Assembly: GCA_017541265.1 (NCBI GenBank)
Contig: JAFXZK010000015.1
Location: forward strand, 1-46,741
DNA from: Bacteroidaceae bacterium
GTDB taxonomy: Bacteria; Bacteroidota; Bacteroidia; Bacteroidales; Bacteroidaceae
Direction of reading: 5' to 3'
DNA: 46,741 nucleotides
In this document: piece by piece, positions 33,168 through 41,431 of the stretch
Layout: each line of letters starts with the position of its first letter
How positions within the stretch are numbered: position 1 is the stretch's first letter
Position numbers and translations under genes: made by a program
Notes under the pieces: model-generated
Seen by the model: only the letters and a program-made list of their open reading frames with translations
Told to the model about the DNA's origin: nothing
The model's database searches: none

Positions 33168-34184
33168 ATGATTACAAAACTCACAAGCAACGACTACCTG
33201 AAACGGTTCTCAAGCATGACCCTTGCAGAGAAGCAAGAGTACCTGGAGAAAGTCATGGACTGGAACAAGAATCAGTCCCATGCTCTCTTGCGGCACACAG
33301 CCGACACAGAAGCTCAATTGCAGAATATCTTGCAGTGCGGAAACAAATGGAAGATCGAAGAGCAAGAAGCCGTATCCGAAGGTATCAGGCTTCTCTCTGC
33401 TTTTGCTGGAAACGGTGACAGTTGGCTACCAAATGCTGTTTATTCCAAATCAGCAAAGCGTGTAATCCAGTGGATTGCCGATGGGCTAATGAGAGTTCAG
33501 GCAGACAATACGGCCACACCCAAAAGTATAGCGGCAACACAACCGCTTCCGGCAAAGAAGAGACCAGGCAGGCCGAAGAAAGAAGCCCGCGCAGAAGGAA
33601 GTGCAGACACAGCAGACACGGCATTCACTCCAGTTCGCCCAAAGCACATTGACCAGTATGTGCATCTTTTCCCAAAAAAGATACAGGAGCGTGCTGGAAT
33701 GGTTAAAGACTTGCTGCGCCAGGAGGAAGTGGCGAGAGAAAACGCACGGCTCCTGATGAACGACCCGAACAGTTCCCCTGGTGACCGTGCAAAGTGGGCC
33801 ACACTTGCCACAAAGTGCGACAAGGCCGTAAAGGACATATACAGAGCACTCGACGAGGAATGGGACAAGCTCGTCACAAGCGGAAGGGTTGTCATTGATG
33901 ACCTCGGAAATGCCAAGGTTGTATCTCCCGAAAAAACAGAAGAGAAGACAGCGGAGCCAGAAAAGCCGACCCGCACAAGGGAACAGTCTGCAAACCGAAG
34001 GACTCTCCGCAAGTGGCTTGGCGATACGCGGCGCGGCAATGGCAAGACACGCGAAGAGCATGTTAGGAAGTGGAAGGAAGCCTATCGCGAGTTCCTGAAG
34101 ATAGAAGGTGCGGATGCAGCAAAGGACAGCAAGATTGCCGAAGCCGCAAAGCACTACGGGATAGACTTGGCAAGCCTCTCATAG
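33168..34184 (+). CDS. AT-hook-containing protein, 338 aa
   Basis: ATG at 33168 (MITKLTSNDYLKRFSSM), placed after the promoter. Residues about 129-137 are KKRPGRPKK, a clear AT-hook for minor-groove DNA binding. It is flanked by a helical N-terminal domain and a charged helical C-terminal half ending AKHYGIDLASLS. First gene of the plus-strand late operon. It might be a DNA-packaging or late-regulation factor; this is inferred, since no family is recognised. Confidence 0.65.
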   Translation: MITKLTSNDYLKRFSSMTLAEKQEYLEKVMDWNKNQSHALLRHTADTEAQLQNILQCGNKWKIEEQEAVSEGIRLLSAFAGNGDSWLPNAVYSKSAKRVIQWIADGLMRVQADNTATPKSIAATQPLPAKKRPGRPKKEARAEGSADTADTAFTPVRPKHIDQYVHLFPKKIQERAGMVKDLLRQEEVARENARLLMNDPNSSPGDRAKWATLATKCDKAVKDIYRALDEEWDKLVTSGRVVIDDLGNAKVVSPEKTEEKTAEPEKPTRTREQSANRRTLRKWLGDTRRGNGKTREEHVRKWKEAYREFLKIEGADAAKDSKIAEAAKHYGIDLASLS

Positions 34185-34215
34185 AAATGCACAACAACAT
34201 AATGATATAACGCTT

Positions 34216-34371
34216 ATGTATTACATCTTCAAGAAGGACATTTGGGGAAACCGTGTCCCCTACTTTGCGGCACAGACGAACAATTCCGCAACACACTATG
34301 CCAACGGCATGAGAGACGATGCCGTCTTCCTTCACGTTCAAGGAAACACCAAAACCCTTATGGGCATTTAA
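34216..34371 (+). CDS. Small hypothetical protein, 51 aa
   Basis: MYYIFKKDIWGNRVPYFAAQ, continuing to FLHVQGNTKTLMGI. A complete frame between two genes of the same operon, 31 nt and 27 nt from its neighbours. Function unknown. Confidence 0.6.
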   Translation: MYYIFKKDIWGNRVPYFAAQTNNSATHYANGMRDDAVFLHVQGNTKTLMGI

Positions 34372-34398
34372 TGTTCAACCATCAAAGCGAAACAAACC

Positions 34399-34893
34399 AT
34401 GACATTTTATAGTATTGTAAGGCAGTGGTGCCGGGCATACAAGCCGATGTTGGACTCAAAAACAAACAGGCGGTTTTATCTGACGGACAGTACGGCTGGA
34501 ATGGTAGAGCTTGCCAAAGGCATTTCCAACTCCTTTTCGCCGTGCGTCGTAATGGACAGTTCGGTCGAAGGCTACATGAACGGCGGAAGAATCATTCGCA
34601 ACTATCCTGTGTATTTCTTTGTCCGTGCCAGAGACATGGCAGACGGCGACGCCGCTGCGGAGGCAAAGGAAGAGGCATGGCTACATGCCCAGAACTTCCT
34701 TACATGGCTGCGCAAGCTGCACGACAACGACCAGACGACAACGGGCGAGTATTCCCGAATCGACATGGAGAATAATATCGACATCCAAAGCGTCGGGCCG
34801 ATAGAGAACGGATGGTTTGCCGTCCTGATCCAGTTCGAGCGGATGGAGTTGCTGGACTTATGCGGGAACCAAGAACTTTATCAAAACGGATAA
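34399..34893 (+). CDS. Probable head-tail connector or tail-completion protein, 164 aa
   Basis: 164 residues with a mixed alpha/beta pattern (MTFYSIVRQWCRAYKPML, then NGWFAVLIQFERMELLDLC). Size and position among head-tail genes suit a connector or tail-terminator protein, but no motif is diagnostic. A 5-nt gap precedes the next gene. Confidence 0.6.
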   Translation: MTFYSIVRQWCRAYKPMLDSKTNRRFYLTDSTAGMVELAKGISNSFSPCVVMDSSVEGYMNGGRIIRNYPVYFFVRARDMADGDAAAEAKEEAWLHAQNFLTWLRKLHDNDQTTTGEYSRIDMENNIDIQSVGPIENGWFAVLIQFERMELLDLCGNQELYQNG

Positions 34894-34898
34894 TTGAA

Positions 34899-35231
34899 AT
34901 GAGCCGCATAAGGGATATTGTGTGCGAGGAGTGTGGGAAGTTCGTCATAAGGACAGACAAGCCGAATGGAGCCGCAGGCTCGGAGGTAAATATGCGAAAG
35001 CTTGGTGTCTATAAGATGCCTATCCTTTACGGCATTACGGACGGAGGCCATTTCTTCTGTTGCAAGGATTGCTTCAAGCTATGGCTTGATGCCAGAACCA
35101 CAACAGAGCAGAGGGAGAAAGGAAGAAAATCATTTGAAGAGCTGAAGCAAAAGATGGAAGCATCAAAACCCGAACTTCTCCGGAGACTGCAAAGAATACA
35201 AGCAGCATACAACAAACTAAACAAACAATAA
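34899..35231 (+). CDS. Small zinc-binding-type protein, 110 aa
   Basis: ATG at 34899 (MSRIRDIVCEECGKFVIR); a longer in-frame start at 34812 overlaps the previous gene and is rejected. Two Cys pairs, CEEC and CCKDC, about 50 residues apart could bind zinc. The C-terminal half is a basic helix (SFEELKQKMEASKPELLRRL). Function unknown. Confidence 0.6.
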   Translation: MSRIRDIVCEECGKFVIRTDKPNGAAGSEVNMRKLGVYKMPILYGITDGGHFFCCKDCFKLWLDARTTTEQREKGRKSFEELKQKMEASKPELLRRLQRIQAAYNKLNKQ

Positions 35232-35237
35232 ACCACC

Positions 35238-35369
35238 ATGATTGAAAATCCACGAAGAGCGCAAGACGCTCTGCCCAAGAGGGGCGTTATCGGCAGACTT
35301 GTCGATTGGCTTACAGGCCGCAAAGATGTAGAGATTACCAACCCGTTTAACCCATCGAAATACGACTAA
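35238..35369 (+). CDS. Small hypothetical protein, 43 aa
   Basis: ATG at 35238 reads MIENPRRAQDALPKRGVIGR and ends NPFNPSKYD. The stop is immediately followed by the amidase start (1-nt gap), so the two are probably co-translated. Function unknown; basic N-terminal half. Confidence 0.6.
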   Translation: MIENPRRAQDALPKRGVIGRLVDWLTGRKDVEITNPFNPSKYD

Positions 35370-35370
35370 C

Positions 35371-36075
35371 ATGGAGATTTACAAAATTGGCTCTAAAGGC
35401 GAGGCCGTCAAACAGATACAAAAGGCATTGGCTGGTGCAGGGCTTGCCGTTGTCTGTGATGGCATTTTTGGCAAAATCACAATGGAGGCGGTCATCGCCT
35501 TCCAAAAAGAAAATGGGCTTACCCCTGTAGATGGCATCGTTGGCCCTGCTACGCTTGCAAAGCTGATGCCCAAAGGGACATCAACCGCTTTCAGTATAAA
35601 GAAGACCAAGCGCAGGATTACGGACATCATCGTCCACTGTACCGCCACACCAGAGGGACAGGAACTGACAATGAAACAGCTGGAAGAACAGCACCGCAAA
35701 CGAGGATTCAACGGTATCGGCTATCACTATGTCGTGCTGTTGGACGGCACTATTGCCCCTGGCAGGGACATTGACACCATCGGCGCCCATTGTAGCGGCT
35801 ATAATGCCCATAGCATCGGCGTGTCATACGTTGGCGGGCTGGAGAACAAGCCAGGCGTTCCATACAAGAAGCTGAAGGCAAAGGACACCCGCACGGCAGC
35901 ACAGAAAGAAGCACTGTTCAACCTGCTGTCTCTACTGAAGAAGACATACCCCAATGCAGTGATAAAAGGACACCGTGACTACAGCCCTGACAAAAACGGG
36001 GATGGCCTTATCGAGCCTTGGGAGTGGATTAAGAGTTGCCCCTCGTTTTCTGTAGAAGAATATAAAGGAATATAG
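35371..36075 (+). CDS. Endolysin: peptidoglycan-binding domain plus N-acetylmuramoyl-L-alanine amidase
   Basis: 234 residues. Residues about 1-68 form a PG_binding_1 domain (GSKGEAVKQIQKALAGAG, DGIFGKITMEAVIAFQKENG, VDGIVGPATLAKL). Residues about 80-230 form an amidase_2 domain with zinc ligands in IIVHCTAT, GYHYVV and KGHRDYSPDKNGDG, and a final CPSF. It hydrolyses the amide link between muramic acid and the stem peptide to release progeny. No signal peptide, so it needs a holin or other export route. Confidence 0.93.
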   Translation: MEIYKIGSKGEAVKQIQKALAGAGLAVVCDGIFGKITMEAVIAFQKENGLTPVDGIVGPATLAKLMPKGTSTAFSIKKTKRRITDIIVHCTATPEGQELTMKQLEEQHRKRGFNGIGYHYVVLLDGTIAPGRDIDTIGAHCSGYNAHSIGVSYVGGLENKPGVPYKKLKAKDTRTAAQKEALFNLLSLLKKTYPNAVIKGHRDYSPDKNGDGLIEPWEWIKSCPSFSVEEYKGI

Positions 36076-36185
36076 AATGGCCGCAGGGCCGGAATGAGTT
36101 TTTGTTTTCCATGAACCCGTCAAGTCGAACCGGGGGTACGCCAAAGGCACCGTATTGATACTGGCGGTTTTTAGGATATTCTAAT

Positions 36186-36587
36186 ATGGCAAAGAGTGAA
36201 GATAGTGAAGATAGTGAAGTAAAAACGCCCTCTAAGGTGACGGACATCACGTCGGCTGAAGAGAACATAGAGCTGGCCGTGGAAGCCTTCTGCGAGAAGT
36301 GGATTTCGCTGCCAGAAATGGTTATGCCGTGTGAAATAATGGACCAAAGCCAGCTCCGTGACGCGATGGGCTTGTATGCCACCATTGACCTTGGCGACCC
36401 GTGGCCGCAAGCGGAAAGAGCATTGCTACAAGAAGGATTCAGGTGGCACGACCTTGGCGGAAGCCGCGTAATGTTTCTCCGCGAGAGGGATGACTGCATA
36501 GGCGGTGACGGCTGGGAATCCGCAGAAGAACTTGAAAACGAAGAACAAGAATGGACACCGAAACTACTCCCAATGAACGCAATCTAA
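36186..36587 (+). CDS. Hypothetical acidic protein, 133 aa
   Basis: A Ser/Asp/Glu-rich N terminus (MAKSEDSEDSEVKTPSKVTD) and an acidic C terminus (ESAEELENEEQEW). Its 3' end overlaps the following small-terminase-like gene by 37 nt. It may be a packaging accessory; no family is recognised. Confidence 0.6.
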   Translation: MAKSEDSEDSEVKTPSKVTDITSAEENIELAVEAFCEKWISLPEMVMPCEIMDQSQLRDAMGLYATIDLGDPWPQAERALLQEGFRWHDLGGSRVMFLRERDDCIGGDGWESAEELENEEQEWTPKLLPMNAI

Positions 36588-37243
36588 CACAGAAACTAAA
36601 GATTGCACTCCTGGCACACTTCATAAGCGGCGTGCCTATCATGCGGCTTGGGCTGTCTGAACAGCAAAAGAACATGGTCGCCCGTGTTGAGCATGTCTAT
36701 TGGCAATACCTAAAGAATCCGTTTCTTAATGTTCACGCCATGTTCTACGAAATGGCAAAGCAGCATTACAAGGACGGATATGGCAAAGGCCGTGCCAATG
36801 CCTGCAACTACGCACGATTTGACGAGAAGGTTTTCCAGTTTGTCTTGGATAACAGCAAGCCGCCATCGCGCAAGGACAGGGAGGTGAAGGTGCGCTTTGC
36901 GGCAGACAGGCTGATGCAGCGCGGACTCGCAACGGACAATGACCGTGCATTAGCAAAAGGCGCAGAGATAAGCATCAAAATCGACCACCTTGACCAGCCG
37001 GAGAGCGAACAGGCAGACATGAGCAGGCTGTCATTCCTGCCGCCAGTAGTGACAACGAGTGCCAAGGAGGTGGACGAGACGAAGGAAGACGTGAATGATG
37101 AAGAAATGAAGCGAATCATGACTAAATATGGCGGCTTTGTGGATGAGAAAGAGGGTGACATTGAAAAGATGGTAGAGACAATGGCGGCGAGGGGGAAAAG
37201 CCCCCTCTCCGAAGAGGAGAATCAAGAGCAAAATGAGGGATAA
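36551..37243 (+). CDS. Probable terminase small subunit, 230 aa
   Basis: Located 18 nt before the large terminase. Predicted helical N-terminal domain (LTQKLKIALLAHFISGV...LGLSEQQKNMVARVEHVYW) with an HTH-like layout, a central basic region, and an acidic C terminus. The small subunit would recognise phage DNA for packaging. The call rests on position, size and architecture, not on a diagnostic motif. Confidence 0.6.
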   Translation: MDTETTPNERNLTQKLKIALLAHFISGVPIMRLGLSEQQKNMVARVEHVYWQYLKNPFLNVHAMFYEMAKQHYKDGYGKGRANACNYARFDEKVFQFVLDNSKPPSRKDREVKVRFAADRLMQRGLATDNDRALAKGAEISIKIDHLDQPESEQADMSRLSFLPPVVTTSAKEVDETKEDVNDEEMKRIMTKYGGFVDEKEGDIEKMVETMAARGKSPLSEEENQEQNEG

Positions 37244-37261
37244 CCGGAAAACATATTTTGT

Positions 37262-39193
37262 ATGGGACGAATCGGTTCAAATCCAAATATCAGTAGCGAT
37301 AGCCTTGAAGCGCGGATGCTCCCGAATGTAGAAGGCCAAAAGCTGGAGTCGGAGGACGATGAGCAGGGTGGCTATGTGGACTACCAGGGTAGCGGGCAGT
37401 ACAAGATGTATATGGCTCCGTGGCAGAAGAAGGTGCGTAATTTCGGGTCGCGCTCCACGAAAGTGCTTGCAGGTCGCGGCACAGGCAAGTCGGCATTCCT
37501 GTCGTTCAACATGGCAGACGTTACCATTGGACTCCCTCGCATGATGGGCGGCTTCTGTGGGGCGAGTGCCAAGCAGAACTATACCCGCACTATGCCAAAC
37601 GTGCTGAAGATTATGAATCTGCTTGGCTTCACAGAGGGCGTGTACTACTTCCTTGGTCGCCCGCCTGCCAAGTTGCGTTGGCCCACTCCGCTTGCCAAGC
37701 CGAGGGTGTGGGAAAACTGCGTGAGTTTCGCTAATGGCTTTGTCTGGCAAATGATCAGCCTTGCGGTGAAGGGCAGTGCCAATGGCCTAAACCTTGCGGC
37801 ATTGATGGGCGACGAGACCAAGTACATGCCCTGGCAGCGCGTCAAAGAAGAGGTGTTGCCTACGCTGCGTGGCGACTTCATGCCTCCCGATGCCCGCAAA
37901 GTGGAGCAGCAGCGGTGGGGCTACGGCACGAATCCGAAGGTAAACAACCATTGGCTATCGCAACTATGGGTGAGCGATGCCGGACTAAATGCCCGCGAAT
38001 GTCTATGGGAGAAAGAGGCAGAGTTTGAGACGCATGATGTGAACGACAAGATAAAGGAGAAGATGGCCGAACTGCGCTACTTGGAACGGTATCATCCGAA
38101 ACAGGCACAGCGGCTGGCTCAGAACGACAACTTCCTGCGTGAACTCTATGCCCTCCGTACACAGTCTGAGAGTTTTTGGCGATTTTCCAGTATTGAAAAT
38201 GCAGCACTTTTGGGCGGCGAAGCATGGATAAGACAAATGAAGCGGGAACTCCCGGATTTATTGTTTAGGCTGCAAATTCTCGGACAGCCTCGCGGCTCTG
38301 CCAAGGATGGCTTCTATTGTAACTTCTCGGAACTGAACACCTACGTCAGCGACGAGATAGAGGATGTCGTCTTTGACAAGTACAGCACCCGCATCAAAGG
38401 CCGTGCGCTTGACGGACAGCGGTGGCCCACGGATTACGAAAGCGAGACATTGGATTGGGAACAGATGCTGCATGACGGCGAAGACTGTTCGCTCGACCTC
38501 GACCTCGATTATTCAGAACCCTTGCGTATAGCCCTCGATGCCAATGCCGACATCAATTGCTTCGTGGTAGGCCAGACGCGCATCCATCAAGGCCGTACAG
38601 CCGTAATGGTAATGAAGGAGTTCTTTGTGCAAGGGGAAATCAGGCTCAGGGGGCTATCGAAATTGTTTGCGCAGTATTATAAGCCGTTCCTGCGGAGAGG
38701 CTGCAAAGAAGTCATCTTCTACGTCGCCAGCAGTGTGCGCCAAGGGGCAAATAAAGCCTACGCCTTGGAGGAATCGGAGCAGTCGCGCTTCGACATCGTG
38801 GTAGCAGACGAATTGACCAACTATGGATTCAAGGTGACGCGGGCCGAGTTCACGTCGTGGCGTCACGAAAGGAAGTATCAGTATATCAATGACTGTTTCT
38901 CATTTGTAGAGTCGCCTGCCGTCTATATCAACCGCGAGAGTGGACGCTGCGACTATCTCCGTGCCGCATTGGAAAATACGGCCGTAGTTCCTGGGACGTT
39001 CCGAAAATACAAGGACACCGAAAAGCTTAAATCAGAAGAGGGCATCGGCGGCGACAAGCGCCAGCGCACAACAATAACCGATGCTTTCGACGATTTGTTG
39101 ATTGGAATTAAGGAGTGCGCCGAAGGCCGCACAAAGATAGGTGGTGCATTAAGGGGCCGATACTCCAACGTCAGTTTTGACGTTTTGTGTTAG
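37262..39193 (+). CDS. Terminase large subunit
   Basis: 643 residues. ATPase: Walker A AGRGTGKS (70-77) and Walker B ALMGDE (D184, E185). The RNase H-like nuclease domain starts near LRIALDANADINCFVVG (acidic D) and ends near TITDAFDDLLIGI. It cuts the concatemer and drives DNA into the prohead through the portal, with which it shares orientation. A 7-bp hairpin (39167-39184) spans its last codons, just upstream of a late-type promoter. Confidence 0.92.
   Translation: MGRIGSNPNISSDSLEARMLPNVEGQKLESEDDEQGGYVDYQGSGQYKMYMAPWQKKVRNFGSRSTKVLAGRGTGKSAFLSFNMADVTIGLPRMMGGFCGASAKQNYTRTMPNVLKIMNLLGFTEGVYYFLGRPPAKLRWPTPLAKPRVWENCVSFANGFVWQMISLAVKGSANGLNLAALMGDETKYMPWQRVKEEVLPTLRGDFMPPDARKVEQQRWGYGTNPKVNNHWLSQLWVSDAGLNARECLWEKEAEFETHDVNDKIKEKMAELRYLERYHPKQAQRLAQNDNFLRELYALRTQSESFWRFSSIENAALLGGEAWIRQMKRELPDLLFRLQILGQPRGSAKDGFYCNFSELNTYVSDEIEDVVFDKYSTRIKGRALDGQRWPTDYESETLDWEQMLHDGEDCSLDLDLDYSEPLRIALDANADINCFVVGQTRIHQGRTAVMVMKEFFVQGEIRLRGLSKLFAQYYKPFLRRGCKEVIFYVASSVRQGANKAYALEESEQSRFDIVVADELTNYGFKVTRAEFTSWRHERKYQYINDCFSFVESPAVYINRESGRCDYLRAALENTAVVPGTFRKYKDTEKLKSEEGIGGDKRQRTTITDAFDDLLIGIKECAEGRTKIGGALRGRYSNVSFDVLC
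39167..39184 (+). terminator. Weak terminator-like hairpin at the end of the terminase gene
   Basis: AACGTCA-GTTT-TGACGTT, perfect 7-bp stem followed by TTGTGTT. The T-tract is poor. It separates the terminase from the portal promoter. Confidence 0.4.
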
Positions 39194-39196
39194 CCT

Positions 39197-39231
39197 GCCC
39201 TTGACGAAGGCTTTTTCTTGATGTAATATCG
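39197..39231 (+). promoter_or_regulatory. Phage late-type promoter of the portal gene
   Basis: GCCCTTGAC (39197-39205), 18-nt spacer, TAATATCG (39224-39231). The start codon lies 30 nt downstream. Confidence 0.55.
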
Positions 39232-39260
39232 CAGTAGGAAATAATAAAACGCATTGCGAC

Positions 39261-41096
39261 ATGAAGAAAAAGATTATCGTCCACCATCCCAAGACAGAGG
39301 GCGAATTTAAGAAGCTCAACAGAGACTTGAACCGTCGCGGCTTTGTGGCTATTGATGTGCTGAAGCCCGGACCTGTACGAGACATAACAATCGGCACACC
39401 CGACCCTGCCAACAGCGGTGCGCAGGATTTGGCACAGTCCCTTGGCTCTGGTGCATGGAGTAACGGGCCGCTGTCCAAAGTGGCATGGTCATTCAACGAC
39501 CGCAGCCAAAACAAGCCGACACCCATCACTGGCAAGGATGGCAAGCCTCTTGGCAATGGCTATATCCCTTGGGGGCCCGGCGACAATATCCCAAGCGTCA
39601 TCCCTGTGCTTGCAAAGGCACTACCCTACACCGCCGCTCCGCTTCGCTATATCGCAGACCTCACGGCTGGCCTTGGCCCCAAGCTGATGTATCGTTTTCC
39701 TGACGGAACACTCTGTGAGTTCAAGGATGCCAGCTATTTTCTGCGGCTTCAAATCCAGAAAGCGAGAAAACAGGAAGAGCCGGATCTTGCAAGGGTTTCG
39801 GAGGAAACTGAATATGAGAATGGCTATATCGCGCCGTATGCACAAGACGCAGACGGCAACTTGCTTCCTGTCGGCGAAATTGCACCCGAAAACAGGCCGT
39901 CTCAACTTTCGACGGAAGGACTCGGAGTAGATTACTGGCAAGAGCTGTACGATGACTGGTGGCTGACATGGTTTGGGAACGAAGTTGCGGACGAGAATGG
40001 GTATGCAACCCATATCCCAGGCGCGAAGGAGTTCCTTGAGGACAACAACCTTAATTTCCATCTGACGCAGTGTATGCAGGATGATGTGATGCTTGACATC
40101 TATTTCCCCACCGTCGGCTTCCAGCGCGGGCGTCGCGGCAAATGGGACCCGAAAATCGTCCGTGTAGGTTACTTGCCCCCACATGTCAGATTCGAGGTAA
40201 TGAACGAGTACAGACACATCAATCATCTGTACTTCTCGGACAGATGGCGCACGAAGGGGATAGGCGATGTAGCAGTTCCTGGCAGTGATGAGATAGGCAC
40301 GGTGATGTACCCCACGGCCATGCCCGAACATACCCTTTCGGACTTGCGCTATATTGTCGAGAGCAACCAGCGCACCCGCATCAAGGAGCGTCCAACTTGG
40401 GTTGCTTGTCCGACTTATTATCCAAGCGGCGGCCCTTATTACCCGCAGCCGGCATGGTGGAGTGTGTTCACAAGCAAGGCTTTCGATTTCTCGTCAACCA
40501 TTCTCTATGACAAGGCGAAGGCGAGGGAAAACAAAACCTCTTGGGGCAAAATCATCTACATAAGCATCGACTACCTTGACATGGTGTTCTCGGACAAAGG
40601 CTATCAGGGGAACCCTGATAAAAAGCAACAGTTCATTGAAGAGCTTGACAAGAACATGGAAGACTTCTTGCAGCAGCGCGACAACAACGGAAAGATGATG
40701 CGCCAGTTCATGTTCACAACCCCGGACGGAAAGGAGCACCATAATGTAGAGATTGTGGATGTTGCTGAAACGACAAAGGATTCCGTCACGGCAGGCAAAG
40801 AGGAACTGGAACTTTCCACGTCGCCCATTTTCCTTGCCTTGCAGGTTGACCCGCGTCTGGTCGGTGTTCCAATGGTAGCGCCAAGCAACGGCGGCACAGC
40901 CCTTCGCGAGATGCACCTGTTAAAGCAGCAGCAGCTCAACGTAAAGCAACGCCTCTACTTGCAGTTTCTGAACACCGTCTGTCGCTTCAACGGATGGAGT
41001 GACCGCGCCGAGTTCGTCATCACCCAGCAGACACTAACCACGCTCGACAATAGCAAGACGGGTACGGTGGATACTATTGCCGGAGAAAAGTCGTAA
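39261..41096 (+). CDS. Probable portal protein, 611 aa
   Basis: 611 residues, directly after the large terminase. The N-terminal part is basic. The centre contains helical and beta stretches (PWGPGDNIPSVIPVLAKALP..APLRYIADLTAGLG) and the C-terminal half the long helices typical of the portal stem and crown (NPDKKQQFIEELDKNMEDFL). The region VAPSNGGTALREMHLLKQQ resembles the C-terminal part of phage portals. The portal forms the dodecameric DNA channel. The call combines position with general architecture. Its end overlaps the convergent 41074 gene by 23 nt. Confidence 0.72.
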   Translation: MKKKIIVHHPKTEGEFKKLNRDLNRRGFVAIDVLKPGPVRDITIGTPDPANSGAQDLAQSLGSGAWSNGPLSKVAWSFNDRSQNKPTPITGKDGKPLGNGYIPWGPGDNIPSVIPVLAKALPYTAAPLRYIADLTAGLGPKLMYRFPDGTLCEFKDASYFLRLQIQKARKQEEPDLARVSEETEYENGYIAPYAQDADGNLLPVGEIAPENRPSQLSTEGLGVDYWQELYDDWWLTWFGNEVADENGYATHIPGAKEFLEDNNLNFHLTQCMQDDVMLDIYFPTVGFQRGRRGKWDPKIVRVGYLPPHVRFEVMNEYRHINHLYFSDRWRTKGIGDVAVPGSDEIGTVMYPTAMPEHTLSDLRYIVESNQRTRIKERPTWVACPTYYPSGGPYYPQPAWWSVFTSKAFDFSSTILYDKAKARENKTSWGKIIYISIDYLDMVFSDKGYQGNPDKKQQFIEELDKNMEDFLQQRDNNGKMMRQFMFTTPDGKEHHNVEIVDVAETTKDSVTAGKEELELSTSPIFLALQVDPRLVGVPMVAPSNGGTALREMHLLKQQQLNVKQRLYLQFLNTVCRFNGWSDRAEFVITQQTLTTLDNSKTGTVDTIAGEKS

Positions 41097-41418
41097 GGAC
41101 TTCCTCTGCCGTCTTTTTCGCCGTCTGCCGCCATGCCTGCATAACCGCCATGTCGTCTCTGTAAGATTCAGGGTTAAGCAAGTAGTTGTTATGCAAGGCT
41201 TCCATCTGGTCTGCCGAATACTTTTCGCGCACGAGGGATGTCACAAGCCGTCCGTAGTCGGCATCCGTCAACTGTTCCTTGTAGTTGAAGGTTGCCTCTT
41301 CGCACTCATAATGCCCATCAACCTCTTCGATGTTGAAGCGCATAACAATAGTTCTTACACCTGCAGACACTACTTCTTCAATAGCCTGCGGCATTTCGTC
41401 GTAAATAGCCTTTTCCAT
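41074..41418 (-). CDS. Hypothetical protein downstream of the DGR reverse transcriptase, 114 aa
   Basis: ATG at 41418 (MEKAIYDEMPQAIEEVV); an in-frame TTG at 41430 is possible. Helical and acidic (EEVDGHYECEEATFNYKEQL), with a basic C terminus. It follows the RT by 13 nt in the same direction and may be cotranscribed with the DGR. No known DGR accessory family is recognised. Confidence 0.55.
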   Translation of the reverse strand: MEKAIYDEMPQAIEEVVSAGVRTIVMRFNIEEVDGHYECEEATFNYKEQLTDADYGRLVTSLVREKYSADQMEALHNNYLLNPESYRDDMAVMQAWRQTAKKTAEEVLTTFLRQ

Positions 41419-41431
41419 ATCATCTAACAAT

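Noticed and set aside
36076-36185. A small gene after the amidase
   Set aside because: Only very short frames; the GGCC repeats form at most a 4-bp stem.
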